From Cryptomeria japonica (Eukaryota > Streptophyta > Pinopsida > Cupressales > Cupressaceae): a DNA stretch of 64,000 bases. The position numbers and the translations under genes are program-made. Shown here in pieces: positions 1 through 11,142 of this stretch (the stretch's first letter is position 1; each line of letters begins with the position of its first letter). The notes below the pieces were generated by a model, which was given only the letters and a program-made list of their open reading frames with translations, searched no databases and was not told the origin of the DNA. The stretch is from NCBI RefSeq assembly GCF_030272615.1, contig NC_081409.1:874130594-874194593 (forward strand), given 5' to 3'.

Positions 1-1015
1 TTTTCAGGATTATGGCTAAGAATGCTAAATGCTTGAGAATGCTTGAGGATTTGAAAATGAGGAATGTGAGCTCTATTTATAGGAAAAATGGAGCAATGGA
101 TGGTTGAGATTGAGCAATCTCAACAAGGATCAGGATTGAATGATATTCAATCCATGTGAGGGCTTTCAACCCAATCCCAGGATGACAAGTGTCAATATGA
201 GATAGGTTGAGAGGAGAGGGAATAAGCATTAAATGCTTGACATGACATAAGAGTCAACTTGGTGGTTAAGGTCAAGGTTAGTTGAATGAATAAATTCTTT
301 ATTCAAAGAATAAAGTTTTTATCCAATGGATAAACTCTTGTGCAAAGGCAAAAGGGATAACCATGGTCAAAGCAATAAATGCTTGAGGAGACACATGAGT
401 GCAAGTTGAAATAATCATAAATGGTTATGTAAGAGTCATTAATGGTCATGTAAGAGCCATAAGTGGTTTGGAAGACTTTGGAGGTTAAATTGTTGAACAC
501 ACAAAGCATTAATTGCTTTTCAAAGACTTTGGAGTCTTTGAGAAGTGACTTAAAGTTGCTTAGGAATGTGACAATGATTAGGGGATGGATTAGGCTAATT
601 AGGAAGGGTTTAGAAGAATCTAGAAAGGGTTTAAGAATACAAGTGGATTTGGTGGGTGAGGGAAAATAGGATTTTATTAAAATAAAATTCATTTATTTCA
701 ATAAATGTGTGCAAGTTGCATTTTTAGGAAAATGCAAGTGGGGGGGATAATGACTTAAATAAATGTTTAATTTAATTTATTTAAAAGAGGAAAAGGGGGT
801 TAAATTGAATAAATAGTATTTATTCATTTAATTGATTTGTGATTTTGGTTGAATGAATTAATTAAAATAAATTGAATAATTTATTTAATTAATAGGAGAG
901 TGTTTGAAGATGAATTAATTAAATATTAATTTAATTAACTGATGGCTAGTGGATTTTTAATCAAATAAATATAAAATATTCATTTAATTAAAATGGACAG
1001 AATTATGTGACTACA
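1..1015 (-). repeat. G1 3' LTR (partial, runs off the window)
   Basis: Near-identical (about 97% by eye) to 20523-21540. The boundary at 1015 is set by the minus-strand LTR start TGTAGTCACA preceded by a purine tract. About 456 bp of the LTR lie outside the window. Confidence 0.92.
71..82 (-). promoter_or_regulatory. Probable TATA box of G1 LTR
   Basis: On the minus strand this reads CTATAAATAGAG, a good plant TATA box. The same site occurs in the other LTR at 20593-20604. It lies about 930 bp into the LTR, as expected for the U3/R junction of a long LTR. Confidence 0.6.
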
Positions 1016-1028
1016 TTTACCCCTCTTT
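1016..1028 (-). other. Polypurine tract of G1
   Basis: The minus strand reads AAAGAGGGGTAAA directly upstream of the LTR start TGTAGTCACA. This is the usual plus-strand primer for DNA synthesis and fixes the LTR edge at 1015. Confidence 0.8.
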
Positions 1029-1469
1029 GAGACGGTGTGGTTTATCGTGTCATTTCAAAGAAAGAAAAATAGGTGTGAAGAAATGCCCCATAAAATGTAG
1101 ATTTAATGGGTGGTATGCCCCCTCGAGAGATGCGCTGAAAATTTTTGAAAAATCGGGCGATCTCTTGAAAAAGAATGAAAATTGGCAGGGTGACAAAAGA
1201 GAAGAAATTAGCAACGTGGGTGAAAAATAGAAGAAATTGGAGATAAAATGGAGAAACATCAAGCCAATGAGTACCCTTAGGTCATGTAGGAGATACAGTG
1301 AAAATGTAGTGGTTGTAATTTCGAGTGATGCTATATAATTGATCAAAATTGGGTGAACAATCTGGTGCAATTGATTTAATTGCCCCAGGCGAGTCAAAGC
1401 ATGATAGTTGATGCCAGTTGTTTGCTTGGACAAGATAAAGTCTGAGTAAGTGAATCAAAGTGACCTAAT

Positions 1470-1560
1470 GAGACTTAGACAATTGATGCAATTGCTAGAT
1501 TAAGTCAAGGTATATGAAGCAAAAATACTCGTTGAGACTTAGACAATTGATGCAATTGTC
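1470..1560. repeat. Two direct repeats with CAATTG hairpin
   Basis: The phrase GAGACTTAGACAATTGATG followed by CAATTG occurs at 1470-1494 and 1535-1559, 65 bp apart. The second copy forms a perfect 8-bp hairpin, GACAATTG (1542-1549) with CAATTGTC (1553-1560), around a 3-base loop. Confidence 0.75.
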
Positions 1561-2159
1561 CATTAGATTGTGTTTGATTGGTTAATCAATTGATAGTGTG
1601 TGCGGGTGATGGATGGTTGTGGTTAATCATAGTAGCCCCATTGAAACTAGGTCATTATGATAAATGCCTAATGTAGTCTAGGATTACCATGATCGATTAC
1701 CTATTGAGACCCGAAGATACTTGATCAGAGTATCTATTGATAGTTTAGGTGTGTGTGTGTCGATGTGCCCGTGTAGATAGAGTAACTTTCTTGTTTGTTT
1801 GGATGACTAAGGATGGTAAGCGCAGTCCCTCCTTTTAGAGATGGATGGTGATGAACATAGCTTGATTGAGTTGATGGGAAACAATGAAGGGCATGTGATG
1901 TTGATTATCAAGATGGGGAGGGTGGTGGGGGTGGGGGGGTTCGATGTTAGATAGAAGAAATGGAGGACCTATGACTCATTCCTATGGAAGAAGAGGAAAA
2001 TAGAGTATGCATTGTCATTACTATGTATGCATGATATGCATCTATTATGAATGTATGGATGGGTGTAATGCAACAGAAGGCAATATATACAGATGAGATG
2101 AAATGACGATCCATAGTGCTCTATTTTCATCATTGAGCTTTAAAATGTTGTAAGAAAAT

Positions 2160-2274
2160 GCAAGCAACTTGACATAATGGTTCAAGATGACCTAAGTATT
2201 CATTACATGGATTTTGATATAGCAAGTTAATACAAGCAACTTGATATAATGGATCAAGTTGACCTAAGTATTGC
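2160..2274. repeat. Two direct repeats with CAACTTGA hairpin
   Basis: A block of about 42 bp is repeated 72 bp apart. Each copy has CAACTTGA, a 9-base loop containing ATAATGG, and the complementary arm. The second copy is a perfect 8-bp stem (2237-2244 with 2254-2261). The first copy has one mismatch (2165-2172 with 2182-2189). Confidence 0.75.
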
Positions 2275-2688
2275 TTGCAAAATAGACAAGGATTATCTCC
2301 TTTCATGCATGACTTGGATCGTCCTCCTTGATCTTAGGTTGATCATATCCTAAGACAAGTTCATACCGTAATAAGAGATAAACACCGTTATCCAATTTGG
2401 ATGAGGTAGGAGGAACCAAAGAAAGAGCATTGTACCTGCAAACAAATAGTATATACATAAAGAATAAAGAATATGGATCCTTGGTAATGGTTCATGCTCA
2501 TATGGTTGAGGTATACATTGTAGTCAGCAAGACGTAGTGATCTATGACTGTATTTTTCCTATGATCACGTAGCTTACTGAACTTCCCATGTAGACACCAT
2601 TAGGACATGCCCCAGAACTTCATCAGAATAATTCGCAAAAGATACACAAACAATGCTGGAGGAACCTAATATAAATAACCCACAAAAT

Positions 2689-3457
2689 TGTTGGCATATG
2701 GACACTTCAATGAGACATTGTATGTGATTGAAGGTTTTGTCATTGATGGCAACCTTGAAATCCTATGGCACCAGCAAGACATTATATCAGCATCAACAAG
2801 GACACCGACACCAGCACAGAAGAAAAGATGTATACCAGCATAGAGGCCAACGAGATTTTTTGTTATGTAATATTTTGTTTATTATTGTAAGCCGACTTGG
2901 CAAATTGTAAAATGACTCTTGTATATAAAGGAGATCATTGTAGACATTTATAGAAGTGATGGTAGAAGCATAAAGAAATTTATTAGGCAAACCTAATGTG
3001 GAAATTATAGGTCAGGGGTATATGTAAAGAACAGAGCAAGAACCAGTACTAAATCTGGCATTAAAGATGCTATTATAAAGCAGTACAAGTCATTGGATTA
3101 ATATAATCCTTATTGTATGTCAGTGTGACTTCCCATTGAGCAGTGAGCTCTAGGCAGTTGGCCTTCCTGCATGTGCAGGCCCCTATTGTAAGTAATATTC
3201 TCTTATTGGCTAGTGAGTGAATATTGTGGGTCACAAATCCCACTGAGGTTTTTCCCACACCGGGTTTCCTCATTAAACATCTTGTGTTATGGTGTACTTT
3301 TCATGTGGATATTCTTGATTCTATTTATTACATTATTTCTTGCATACCGGTACATTGTTATATTATGTTTTGCATGTTTTAACTTAAGAAATTCTTATTA
3401 CTGGCTAGATACTGATTCACCCCCCCCCCCCTCTAAGTATATGTGGGACCCCTAACA
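2689..3457 (+). repeat. B1 5' LTR
   Basis: 769 bp, starting TGTTGGCATATGG and ending CCCCTAACA. Closely similar to 8460-9223. Near the 3' end it has GATTCAC followed by a run of about 12 C, a feature shared with all Copia-type LTRs in this window. Confidence 0.92.
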
Positions 3458-3459
3458 AT

Positions 3460-3471
3460 TGGTATCAGAGC
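3460..3471 (+). other. Primer-binding site of B1 (Met tRNA type)
   Basis: TGGTATCAGAGC, two bases after the LTR. This is the standard initiator-Met tRNA primer site of plant Copia elements. Confidence 0.9.
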
Positions 3472-3528
3472 TTGGTCCTCTACTTTCAAAAGTCTAACAG
3501 CTTGAGGAAGATCTTGACACTGGTAAAG

Positions 3529-4686
3529 ATGGAAAATCTGATGAAGCAACTTGAAGGAGCTCTTACAGACTATGATGCAGAGAAATTGAAAAATATCAAA
3601 TTAGAAGATGATTTGAAAGCTGCTCAGGATATCATTCAGGCACTTCAAGAAATTTTTACTATTGCAAGAAATAAGAGAAGAGAACTTTGTGAAAAATTGC
3701 AAAATTAGAATAATGAAAAGGAATCACTCAATGACATGATAAGCAAGTTAAAACAAGAGATCATGACAACAAAAAAGGAAATGCAGGATATGACTATGAG
3801 ATTTTGCAAAGAGATTGAGGATAGAAAGAAGAATGAAGAAGAATTGACCAAAAGACTAAGTGATGTAGCAAATGAGAACACAAGACCTAGCTATGAAAAT
3901 GACATGTTGAAGACAGATCTGATGCATACTCAAAATGACTCAAATGAACTGATGAGACAAAAAGAAATCTTGGAAAGGGAACTGGAAACTGCAAATCAAC
4001 ACAAAGAAAAATTCAAGAAAACCTTAGAGGAACTTGGTACCTTACTGAAGAATCAAAAACCTAAAGGTGACACTTCTAGAATTGGCTTTGAAGTTGGTTA
4101 AAGCTCCGATACTACAAATACTCAGGATCACAGCAAACCGGTAAGACAACCTAATACTTATAAATTCAATGGAAGATGCTTTAACTGTAATAAGTATGGT
4201 CATAGAGAAAATGAATGTAGATCTAGGAATTATTATAATATCAATACACCCACCGGTCAATGTTCAAAGTGCAACAAAGTTGGTCATAACTCTGGAAACT
4301 GCAGAATGAATGTGAGATGTTATAATTGTGGAAGATTTAGACATTTATCAAATCAATGCAGAACACAAACCGGCATAGGTTATGGGAAAGCTATTCAGAA
4401 GAATAATGTAACTTGTTATGCATGTAACAAGATTGGGAATATTGCTAAATTTTGTAGAAGTAAAGGAACACCGATAGACAACAAAAGTGCTAGCTTGAAA
4501 GGTAAAGAAAAGGTTGAAGAGGTTAAGAAAGAATTCTCAAAGCAATGGATTAGAAAAGAAGATCTAAATATTGGGAATACTTCTCTACCGATAGAACCAA
4601 TCAATGTTCCACCAGTAGGACAAAGTGATGCTTCACCGGCAGGACAAAGCAGTACTCCATCGGCAAGAAGTTCTTTATCTAATTGA
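3529..4686 (+). pseudogene. B1 gag-like protein: coiled coil plus four zinc knuckles (broken)
   Basis: One reading frame runs from ATG 3529 to TGA 4686 (386 codons) with two internal stops, TAG at 3706 and TAA at 4099. Residues 1-185 are charged heptad-rich coiled coil. Then come four CCHC-type knuckles: CFNCNKYGHRENEC, CSKCNKVGHNSGNC, CYNCGRFRHLSNQC and CYACNKIGNIAKFC. The last has Asn in place of His; the B2 copy keeps the His. The tail is Ser/Pro-rich. Zinc knuckles of this type bind the packaged RNA in retrotransposon nucleocapsids (family knowledge). I see no classical Copia gag (UBN2) domain, so the capsid part, if any, is unrecognised. Confidence 0.75.
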
Positions 4687-4988
4687 AGAAAATTTCCTTG
4701 AGGGTTTGCCAATCAAATGACACATATGCTAATTATTCCCTTGGTTAGAGATAAGAAGTTGAAAATTACTTATTACTGGCAAACAATGTTAAGTGAGTAC
4801 TTAACCGGCATGCAATTAATGTGGTAGATAGCGAAAAGACATTATAAAAATTAGGTTTTGGCTTTATTTCATTTCACCGTGATTTCAAATTTTTAGAGAG
4901 CGCAAAGATTTTGAGCTAAGCCATTTCGAGCAAGAAGCAAGCACACTCCAAGCAATCATCCATCCAAGGCAGTAAAAGGTATTTAATC

Positions 4989-7900
4989 ATGGCATCCACC
5001 TCTACAATTGAATACATAGCAAACCCTACTGTTGTTGAAGTAAATCAAAAGACCTAGGCCCGTATTTCAGTTAGTCCCCGAGATAGCAAAGAAGGATGAT
5101 ACCTTAGGAGCATTTTCTCAAATCCCTAAAGGAGTTGTATATGCTGAAGACCCTAGAATGTACATCCACTACAATATTGAAGAGTTAGGAGATGAGGAAA
5201 TCAAAACCATGTATAAAACCGTAATATGTGATGACACCAGCCATGTTAAAGCTGAACACAAGGTTATTGAAACCCTAGGACTCACAAAAATCCTTAGCAT
5301 TCTTGAATTTACAAAGGATGTGATTAGGATAGTGTTAAGCAGAGTTCATGGAGAATTTTTCTATCTAGATGCAATCCATAAGATCACCAAGGAAGCTGTG
5401 AAAGTTGTCATAGGGTTACCGACCACCAGTAACAGACCAGACAAAACCAAGAAGGCTCCAAATGACCTAGTTACAAAACTAATAGGTGCAACATTCGATA
5501 AGAGATCTCTAAGGGTTAATGATGTAAAAGATATCAATGTGAGATTCATAAGTATGATATTAGGTTACAAAGCCACTCATGCCAACAGACTTAACTCAGT
5601 TTCAAGTCTATGCATTAAGAGTGCTTATCATATGGTAACAGACAATGCAAAAATTGACATCTATGAATGGTTAAAGGATGAACTTATAGACGACCTTGGA
5701 AAGATAAAGAAGGACAAGAAAGGAACTTTCAGATTTGGAAATCTATTAGTATGTCTAATGCTACACATAACAAAACAAGTTCCCAGTATAGGTTATAAAG
5801 AACTTGGATATGACATACTGGTAGGAAAACAATTGATAGAACTGTTCAATACCATGGGTGAAAACAAGGAGAACAATAGTCATGACTTTTTCCAAGCATT
5901 GAAGACCAAAATGAAGCAAAGAATAAGGTTATCCCAAAAAATATTAGACAAATACAAAGATGATATATGCTTTGTTATTAAGAAAGATGAAATCTGGATG
6001 GAAGTGGTCATCCCAAGGACAATTTGGGTAACCGAGATGGGCTATGAGATAGATGATCACATAGTTGAAACTTATGCTAAAGCACTTCTGGAAGCCCCAA
6101 ATGAACCTAAGGAAGAAGTATTTGGTAGCGCCGAGACCATAGAAAGCCAAATACAATCAAAGAAAAGAGTAAAGAAGGTTGAGCCATTTGTGAGGAAAGG
6201 ATCCAGGCAAGCAAAGGCCATTAAGGAAGATGTACTAAAGAAAACTGGCATAACAGAAGATGAGTTGGTAGCTCCACAACCTAAAGCTCATCTATCACTG
6301 GTAGGTACTTCTTCGAAAGGTGACATGCCAGCAACTTTTAAAAGAGTTGCTAGAAAAAGAGATCCCTCACCGGAAACCACTCCTTCACCTAGAAGGACAA
6401 GGAAAAAGCAACAAGCAGTGAGATCTCCAGTTAGAAAGGCCACACCCAAGAAGAAGCTAACACCAAAGAAAAAGAAAAGGACAAATAGTGACTTGGCACC
6501 TCTAGATATATTGTTAAATGAAATCACAGAGGAAGGAAAACTGAAAAACATAGAGAAAATTTATGACACTTTATCTGCTGATGAGAAAGAGCAAGTTGAG
6601 GAAGGTGTGATACTGCATATGGACATGTATAAGAAATTTTTGATGGAAGTAGAAAATGAAATTCCTGATGATTTGTACAAAAGACTTGAGGCCAGAAGAC
6701 AAGCAGTGATAGAATTAGATAAGAAAATAAAAATAGAGAAACTACTTGTTGTATATCCAGTAAACTCTCCCAAGGAAATTGATGATTTGATTGCTTAGGC
6801 AAACCGGTCAATATTGTCTACTGCATATCGACACATTTCACTAATGGCAGGAAGAGTTACTGAAGTAACAAAGGAAACTAAAGATGGTTGGGACATATTC
6901 TTGGTTGACAAGGAAAAACAAGAAGAATATAGGAAACCTAAGCCTATAAAAGTATATCAGAAGGATAGAGACAAGGGGAAAGGAAAAGTTGGTGTACCAC
7001 CAAGCATAAAAGTTAAAACCCACCCCCACCTATGAAAATTACAACTACTGAAGATCAACCGGTAGCAGAAAGTATGGATGTAGAAGATAGCAATCCTAAT
7101 ACTGAAGTTTTGTATACTGTAAATGTTGATACCCAAAAGATCAACATAATAGTTGATAAAGATACAACTGACAAGTCAGATATGGCTAAAGGGCCTCCGG
7201 TAGCAGGGGAAATAGAGAAACCGGTAGAGGATATAAAGAAAAAGGCAAAGTCTAAGGCACAGATAGAGACAACACAACATACAGAGAAACCAACAGAGCT
7301 AAAGGCTCCAGAATAGGTTCATAAGGAAACAGTGCCACCGGTAAGTAGTGAAGTGGGAAAACCAGTGCTAAAAGAAATGCAGACACAAACTGACCTACCA
7401 GAGGTCAATACAAGCATGGTTACTTCCACCAGTACTCAAAGTGTTGGGACATCATCAACATTCAAGTCAACAAATGTGACTGAGGTATTATTATACTCCA
7501 TTGAAAAAATAACTGACTACAGTTCACAGGCTTAAAAAGCAATTGATGATTCAATACCAATTTTGAAGGCAATAGCTCCAAACTGCAATATAGATAATAA
7601 AGATTCCTTAGCACAATTGGACACATTGTGTAAATATATTTCTGAAAACATTGAGAAAATAAAGGAAGAATTAGTAAAGGACAAGATAGAAAAAGAGAAA
7701 CACAAATTCTTTGATGTGGAAATAAAGAAGTGTAACAAAAATTTTGACACACTTCTACCGGAACTATGTAGTTTGTTGAAAGAACACAAAAATATGTATA
7801 AAGATACATGTAAAACAAACTTTTTGACTGTAGATATTGACAAGAAAATAAGCAAGACACAGGATGAGATAAATAAGCTTGCAAACAATTTTGTCAACTC

Positions 7901-8219
7901 ACCAGATTCATTATCAATTTTTGAAGAGAAGATAGCAAATTTTGAGGAAGAATTGCTCAAACTGGAAAGAGAAAAGGAGAGAATAATAAACAAGGCAAAG
8001 CATTTGAGATCTAAACTGAGTCCAAGATTGGACTATTTAGCATCTTTGCGGAAAGAAATTTCAGAGGCACTAACACAAGACAACAAAACACCAGTAGAGC
8101 ATTTACAGCATCTCACCGGTATAATAAACAGGACTGAAACAACAATAAAAGATAGTAAAAATTTTATGGATAGTATAAACTTAATTTTGGGAGATCTTTT
8201 TCAGATAATAACTACCTAG
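4989..8219 (+). pseudogene. B1 ORF2: unidentified element protein of about 1,000 residues (broken)
   Basis: The longest open part is 5158-6798 (546 codons). The frame extends back to about 5055, and a probable ATG is at 4989 in another frame. In-frame stops occur at 6796, 7314 and 7533, and there is a frameshift near 7030. Parts: a globular N-terminal region (to about 6150) with motif KEAVKVVIGLP and a leucine-rich segment near GNLLVCLMLHI; a basic Lys/Pro/Thr region (6160-6500); a charged region; and a C-terminal coiled coil (7563-8219). B2 carries a homologue over the whole length, so the protein was under selection in the family. The N-terminal pattern recalls proteins often found in plant Gypsy/Athila-type elements, but I cannot name the family with certainty. 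No catalytic motif is recognised. Confidence 0.6.
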
Positions 8220-8447
8220 CTACATGGTTGAGGATATGGATAGATGAAACTACAAACTCTATTGACATCTTGACAACCTTTGTCATTGATGCCAAAGGGG
8301 GAGTAGTGGGATGAGAAAGTTCAAAATACAGAAATCATATGCTCAAGGGGAGCTCTCATATTTTTGGCAAACACTTTTGGTAACTTTTTTTGGACTACAC
8401 ATTTTGGATACTTTTTGAAATTTCTCATGAGTGTTGCCATCAATGCC

Positions 8448-8459
8448 AAAGGGGGAGAT
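8448..8459 (+). other. Polypurine tract of B1
   Basis: AAAGGGGGAGAT directly before the 3' LTR. Identical to the tracts of C1 (37002-37013) and B2 (41053-41064). Confidence 0.88.
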
Positions 8460-9223
8460 TGTTGGCATATGGACACTCCAATGAGACATTGTATGTGATT
8501 GAAGGTTTTGTCATTGATGGCAACCTTGCAATCCTATGGCACTGGCAAGACATTACACCGACATCAACAAGGACATCGGCACCGACATAGAAGAAAAGAT
8601 GTATACTGGCACAGAGGCCGACAAGATTTTTGTTATGTAATATTTTGTTTATTATTGTAAGCTGACTTGGCAAATTGTAAAATGACTCTTGTATATAAAG
8701 GAGATCATTGTAGACATTTATAGAAGTGATGGTAGAAGCATAAAGAAAATTATTAGGCAGACCTAATGTGCGAATTATAGGTCAGGGGTATATGTAAAGA
8801 ATAGAGCAAGAACCAGTACTGAATCTAGCATTGAAGATGCTATTATAAAGCAGTACAAGTCATTGGATTAATATAATCCTTATTGTAAGTCAGAGTGACT
8901 TCCCATTGAGCAGTGAGCTCTAGGCAGTTGGCCTTCCTTCATGTGCAGGCCCCTATTGTAAGTAATATTCTCTTATTGGCTAGTGAGTGAATATTGTGGG
9001 TCACAAATCCCACTGAGGTTTTTCCCACACTGGGTTTCCTCGTTTAACATCTTGTGTTATGGTGTACTTTTCATGTGGATATTCTTGATTCTGTTTATTG
9101 CATTATTTCTTGCATATCGGTACACTGTTATATTATGTTTTGCATGTTTTAACTTAAGAAATTCTTATTACTGGTTAGATATTGATTCACCCCCCCCTCT
9201 TAGTACCTGTGGCACCCCTAACA
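8460..9223 (+). repeat. B1 3' LTR
   Basis: 764 bp, TGTTGGCATATGG to CCCCTAACA. Differs from the 5' LTR by scattered, mostly transition changes. Followed by AAAT, matching the left flank. Confidence 0.92.
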
Positions 9224-10011
9224 AAATCAACCAAGTATTTGATAGCTTAAACAGAAGTTTCTTGTCAAAGAAAATGTCATCTTGTCTTTGTTTTGGTAAG
9301 GAAGGATGCATCCTTTTTGAAGATAGTTTTGAGTGTTGATGTTGATTGTTTGGTCAATTTGGAGAAATGATCATCATGCGAGTATTTTTCAATGTTTGTT
9401 TGATATCTACTTAGATGAGTATGTACAATGTGTTGCGATGTTTTTGTTGGATTTGTGATGTTTTCTGATGTTTTCTGATGTTTTTGGATTTTGTGAGATA
9501 TTTTTGAATGTTTTTGGTATTTTTATTATTTGTTTTGAATGTTTTTGGATTTTGTTGATTGTTTTCCAATGTTTTTGGATTTTGTGAGATAGTTTTGAAT
9601 GAAGAACTCAACGAATCACAAGTAATGTAGAAATCCACTTCCATCAATAGGTTAAGGGCATTGCCCCCAGTTTAGACATGACAATGAAAAAGCGAGATGC
9701 AAGACACATGGAGTACTTTCTTGATTGGAGATTAATAACAAGCCATGGTGTGGACAGATGGATGTGTGTAATGAATGTGACCACAACAAGCCTAAAAGAT
9801 AATGGAGCCATAGCATTTACGAGTGGCGCCTATTTGCTAGGTTTTCACCATCGCACTTACCCAAGGTGCCACCGGAGTGGTTGTTCACCATTTGGATGTA
9901 TCATTTTTCTTTACTATTTTGATGTTTTTTGTATTTTCTTCAGGACATTTTTCTGAGTGTTTTTGGATTGATTTTCACCAGTATGTAAGGGATCTTGATG
10001 CTCTGTGCAAC
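9224..10011 (-). other. G1 3' non-coding region, integrase-proximal part
   Basis: No gene seen. 9430-9610 is a degenerate direct repeat built on GATGTTTTTGGATTTTGTGA-like units. 9660-9671 reads ACTGGGGGCAAT on the minus strand. 9824-9885 (GGCGCC ... GTTTTCACCA ... GGTGCCACC) is also found in G5 near 60400-60545. Confidence 0.6.
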
Positions 10012-11140
10012 TTAGGTATAGAACCTTTTGAGGTGCATGCTATTGATCAGATCTGCTAATGGTTCTCCTTCTGAAGTAGCCAACTGATATGCCCCGGACC
10101 TAAATACAATAGTGATAACATATGGACCCAGCCAGTTTGATTCAAAATTTCCTTGATCTTCTCGGTTGGGTTGGTTGTGACGATTCTCTCTAAGAACAAA
10201 ATCACCTACCTCAAATGTACGAGGTCGAACTCGATGATTATAGATTCTGCTCATGCGCTACTGATAGGCATTGAGGTGGTTGTATGCAGCTTGTCATTTT
10301 TCATCAAGTAGTTCTAAGTCCTGAAGACGTGATACTCTATATGCTTCATCATCTATCAAATTATGCAAGGAAACCTATAGTGATGGTATCTCGACCTCAA
10401 TAGGTAAAATAGCTTCTGCACCATAGACCAGTGAGTAAGGAGTTTCTTCTGTAGGGGTTCGAATACTAGTTCAATATGCCCATAGTGTTGGATTCAATTG
10501 AACATGCCATTCATGGCCGACATCATTGATTGTCTTCTTGAGGATTCTCAATATGTTTTTATTTGATGCTTCAGCCTGACCATTGCCTTGTGGGTAATAG
10601 GGGGTGGAAAAGCAGTGTTGGATGTGAAACTTCTCACAAAGTTCACGGACATCCTGATTCTTGAAAGGAAGATCATTATCTATGATGATGGACATGGGTA
10701 CACCATACCGGTAGATGGTGTAATTAAGGATAAATGAGGCGATCTGCTTGCTGGTAACCTGGGTAAGTGGAACAGCTTTGATCCACTTTGTGAAGTATTC
10801 GGTGGCGGTAATGATGAATTTATGGCCGTTGGATGAAGATGGATGAATTTTACCCACAAGGTCAAGGCCCCATTGACAAAAAGGCCATGGTGTTGTGATT
10901 GGTTGCAGTTCCTGTGTTGGCGCATGTATCAGGTCTCCATGAACTTGGCATTTCTTTCACTTTCTAACAAAGTAGTAGGAGTCCTTTTCCATAGATGGCC
11001 AATAGTATCTAGCTCACATGATCTTCTTGGCTAGTGATGGGCCACTTGAGTGAGTCCCACAAATTCCTTCATGTACCTCTTCCAAGGCCTTTGTTATCTC
11101 ATCTTTTTTTAGACATCGAAGGAGAGTACCATCAAGACTG
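10012..11140 (-). pseudogene. G1 integrase (broken)
   Basis: The core is at 10471-10857 and the C-terminal domain at 10012-10254. The core shows the plant Gypsy pattern with IIDND for the second catalytic Asp and YYPQGNGQAEA for the catalytic Glu. At the first catalytic Asp the sequence has TATEYFTKW, Glu for Asp, which should impair strand transfer. The C-terminal part has RPRTFEVGDFVLRE and NWLGPYVIT, typical of Tat-type integrases. No chromodomain is seen. Stops separate the two parts, with others upstream. Integrase would join the cDNA to the chromosome. Confidence 0.85.
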
Positions 11141-11142
11141 CA

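Larger units (their letters stand above)
1029..2688 (-). other. G1 3' non-coding region
   Basis: No conserved coding sequence is visible. The first 180 bases resemble 57340-57500 of G5 (both contain TGCCCC and TATGCCCCCTC blocks), so this is an inherited part of the element family. It holds two pairs of direct repeats with hairpins (1470-1560 and 2160-2274) and an ATG/TGCAT-rich stretch (2010-2100) like one in G5. B1 interrupts it at 2688. Confidence 0.65.
2689..9223 (+). mobile_element. B1: non-autonomous Copia-type LTR element, family B
   Basis: Seen: LTRs at both ends (2689-3457 and 8460-9223, TG...CA), a Met-type primer site, a polypurine tract and a 4-5 bp target duplication (AAAT/AAAAT; one A is shared with the LTR end). 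The inside encodes a coiled-coil, four-zinc-knuckle gag-like protein and a second long protein, ORF2. I find no protease, RT, RNase H or integrase motif in any frame. The 6.5 kb length matches the related B2 once its nested element is removed (about 6.8 kb). Inference: it depends on a Copia element such as C1 for pol, since primer site and polypurine tract are alike. It is inserted in the 3' non-coding region of G1. Confidence 0.85.

Noticed and set aside
2010-2100. Satellite repeat
   Set aside because: ATG/TGCAT-rich but without a regular period; a similar stretch in G5 shows it is part of the element.
7462-7993. Minus-strand frames of 140 and 153 codons
   Set aside because: Shadows of the Lys/Glu-rich coiled-coil coding strand of B1 ORF2; the plus strand is conserved in B2.
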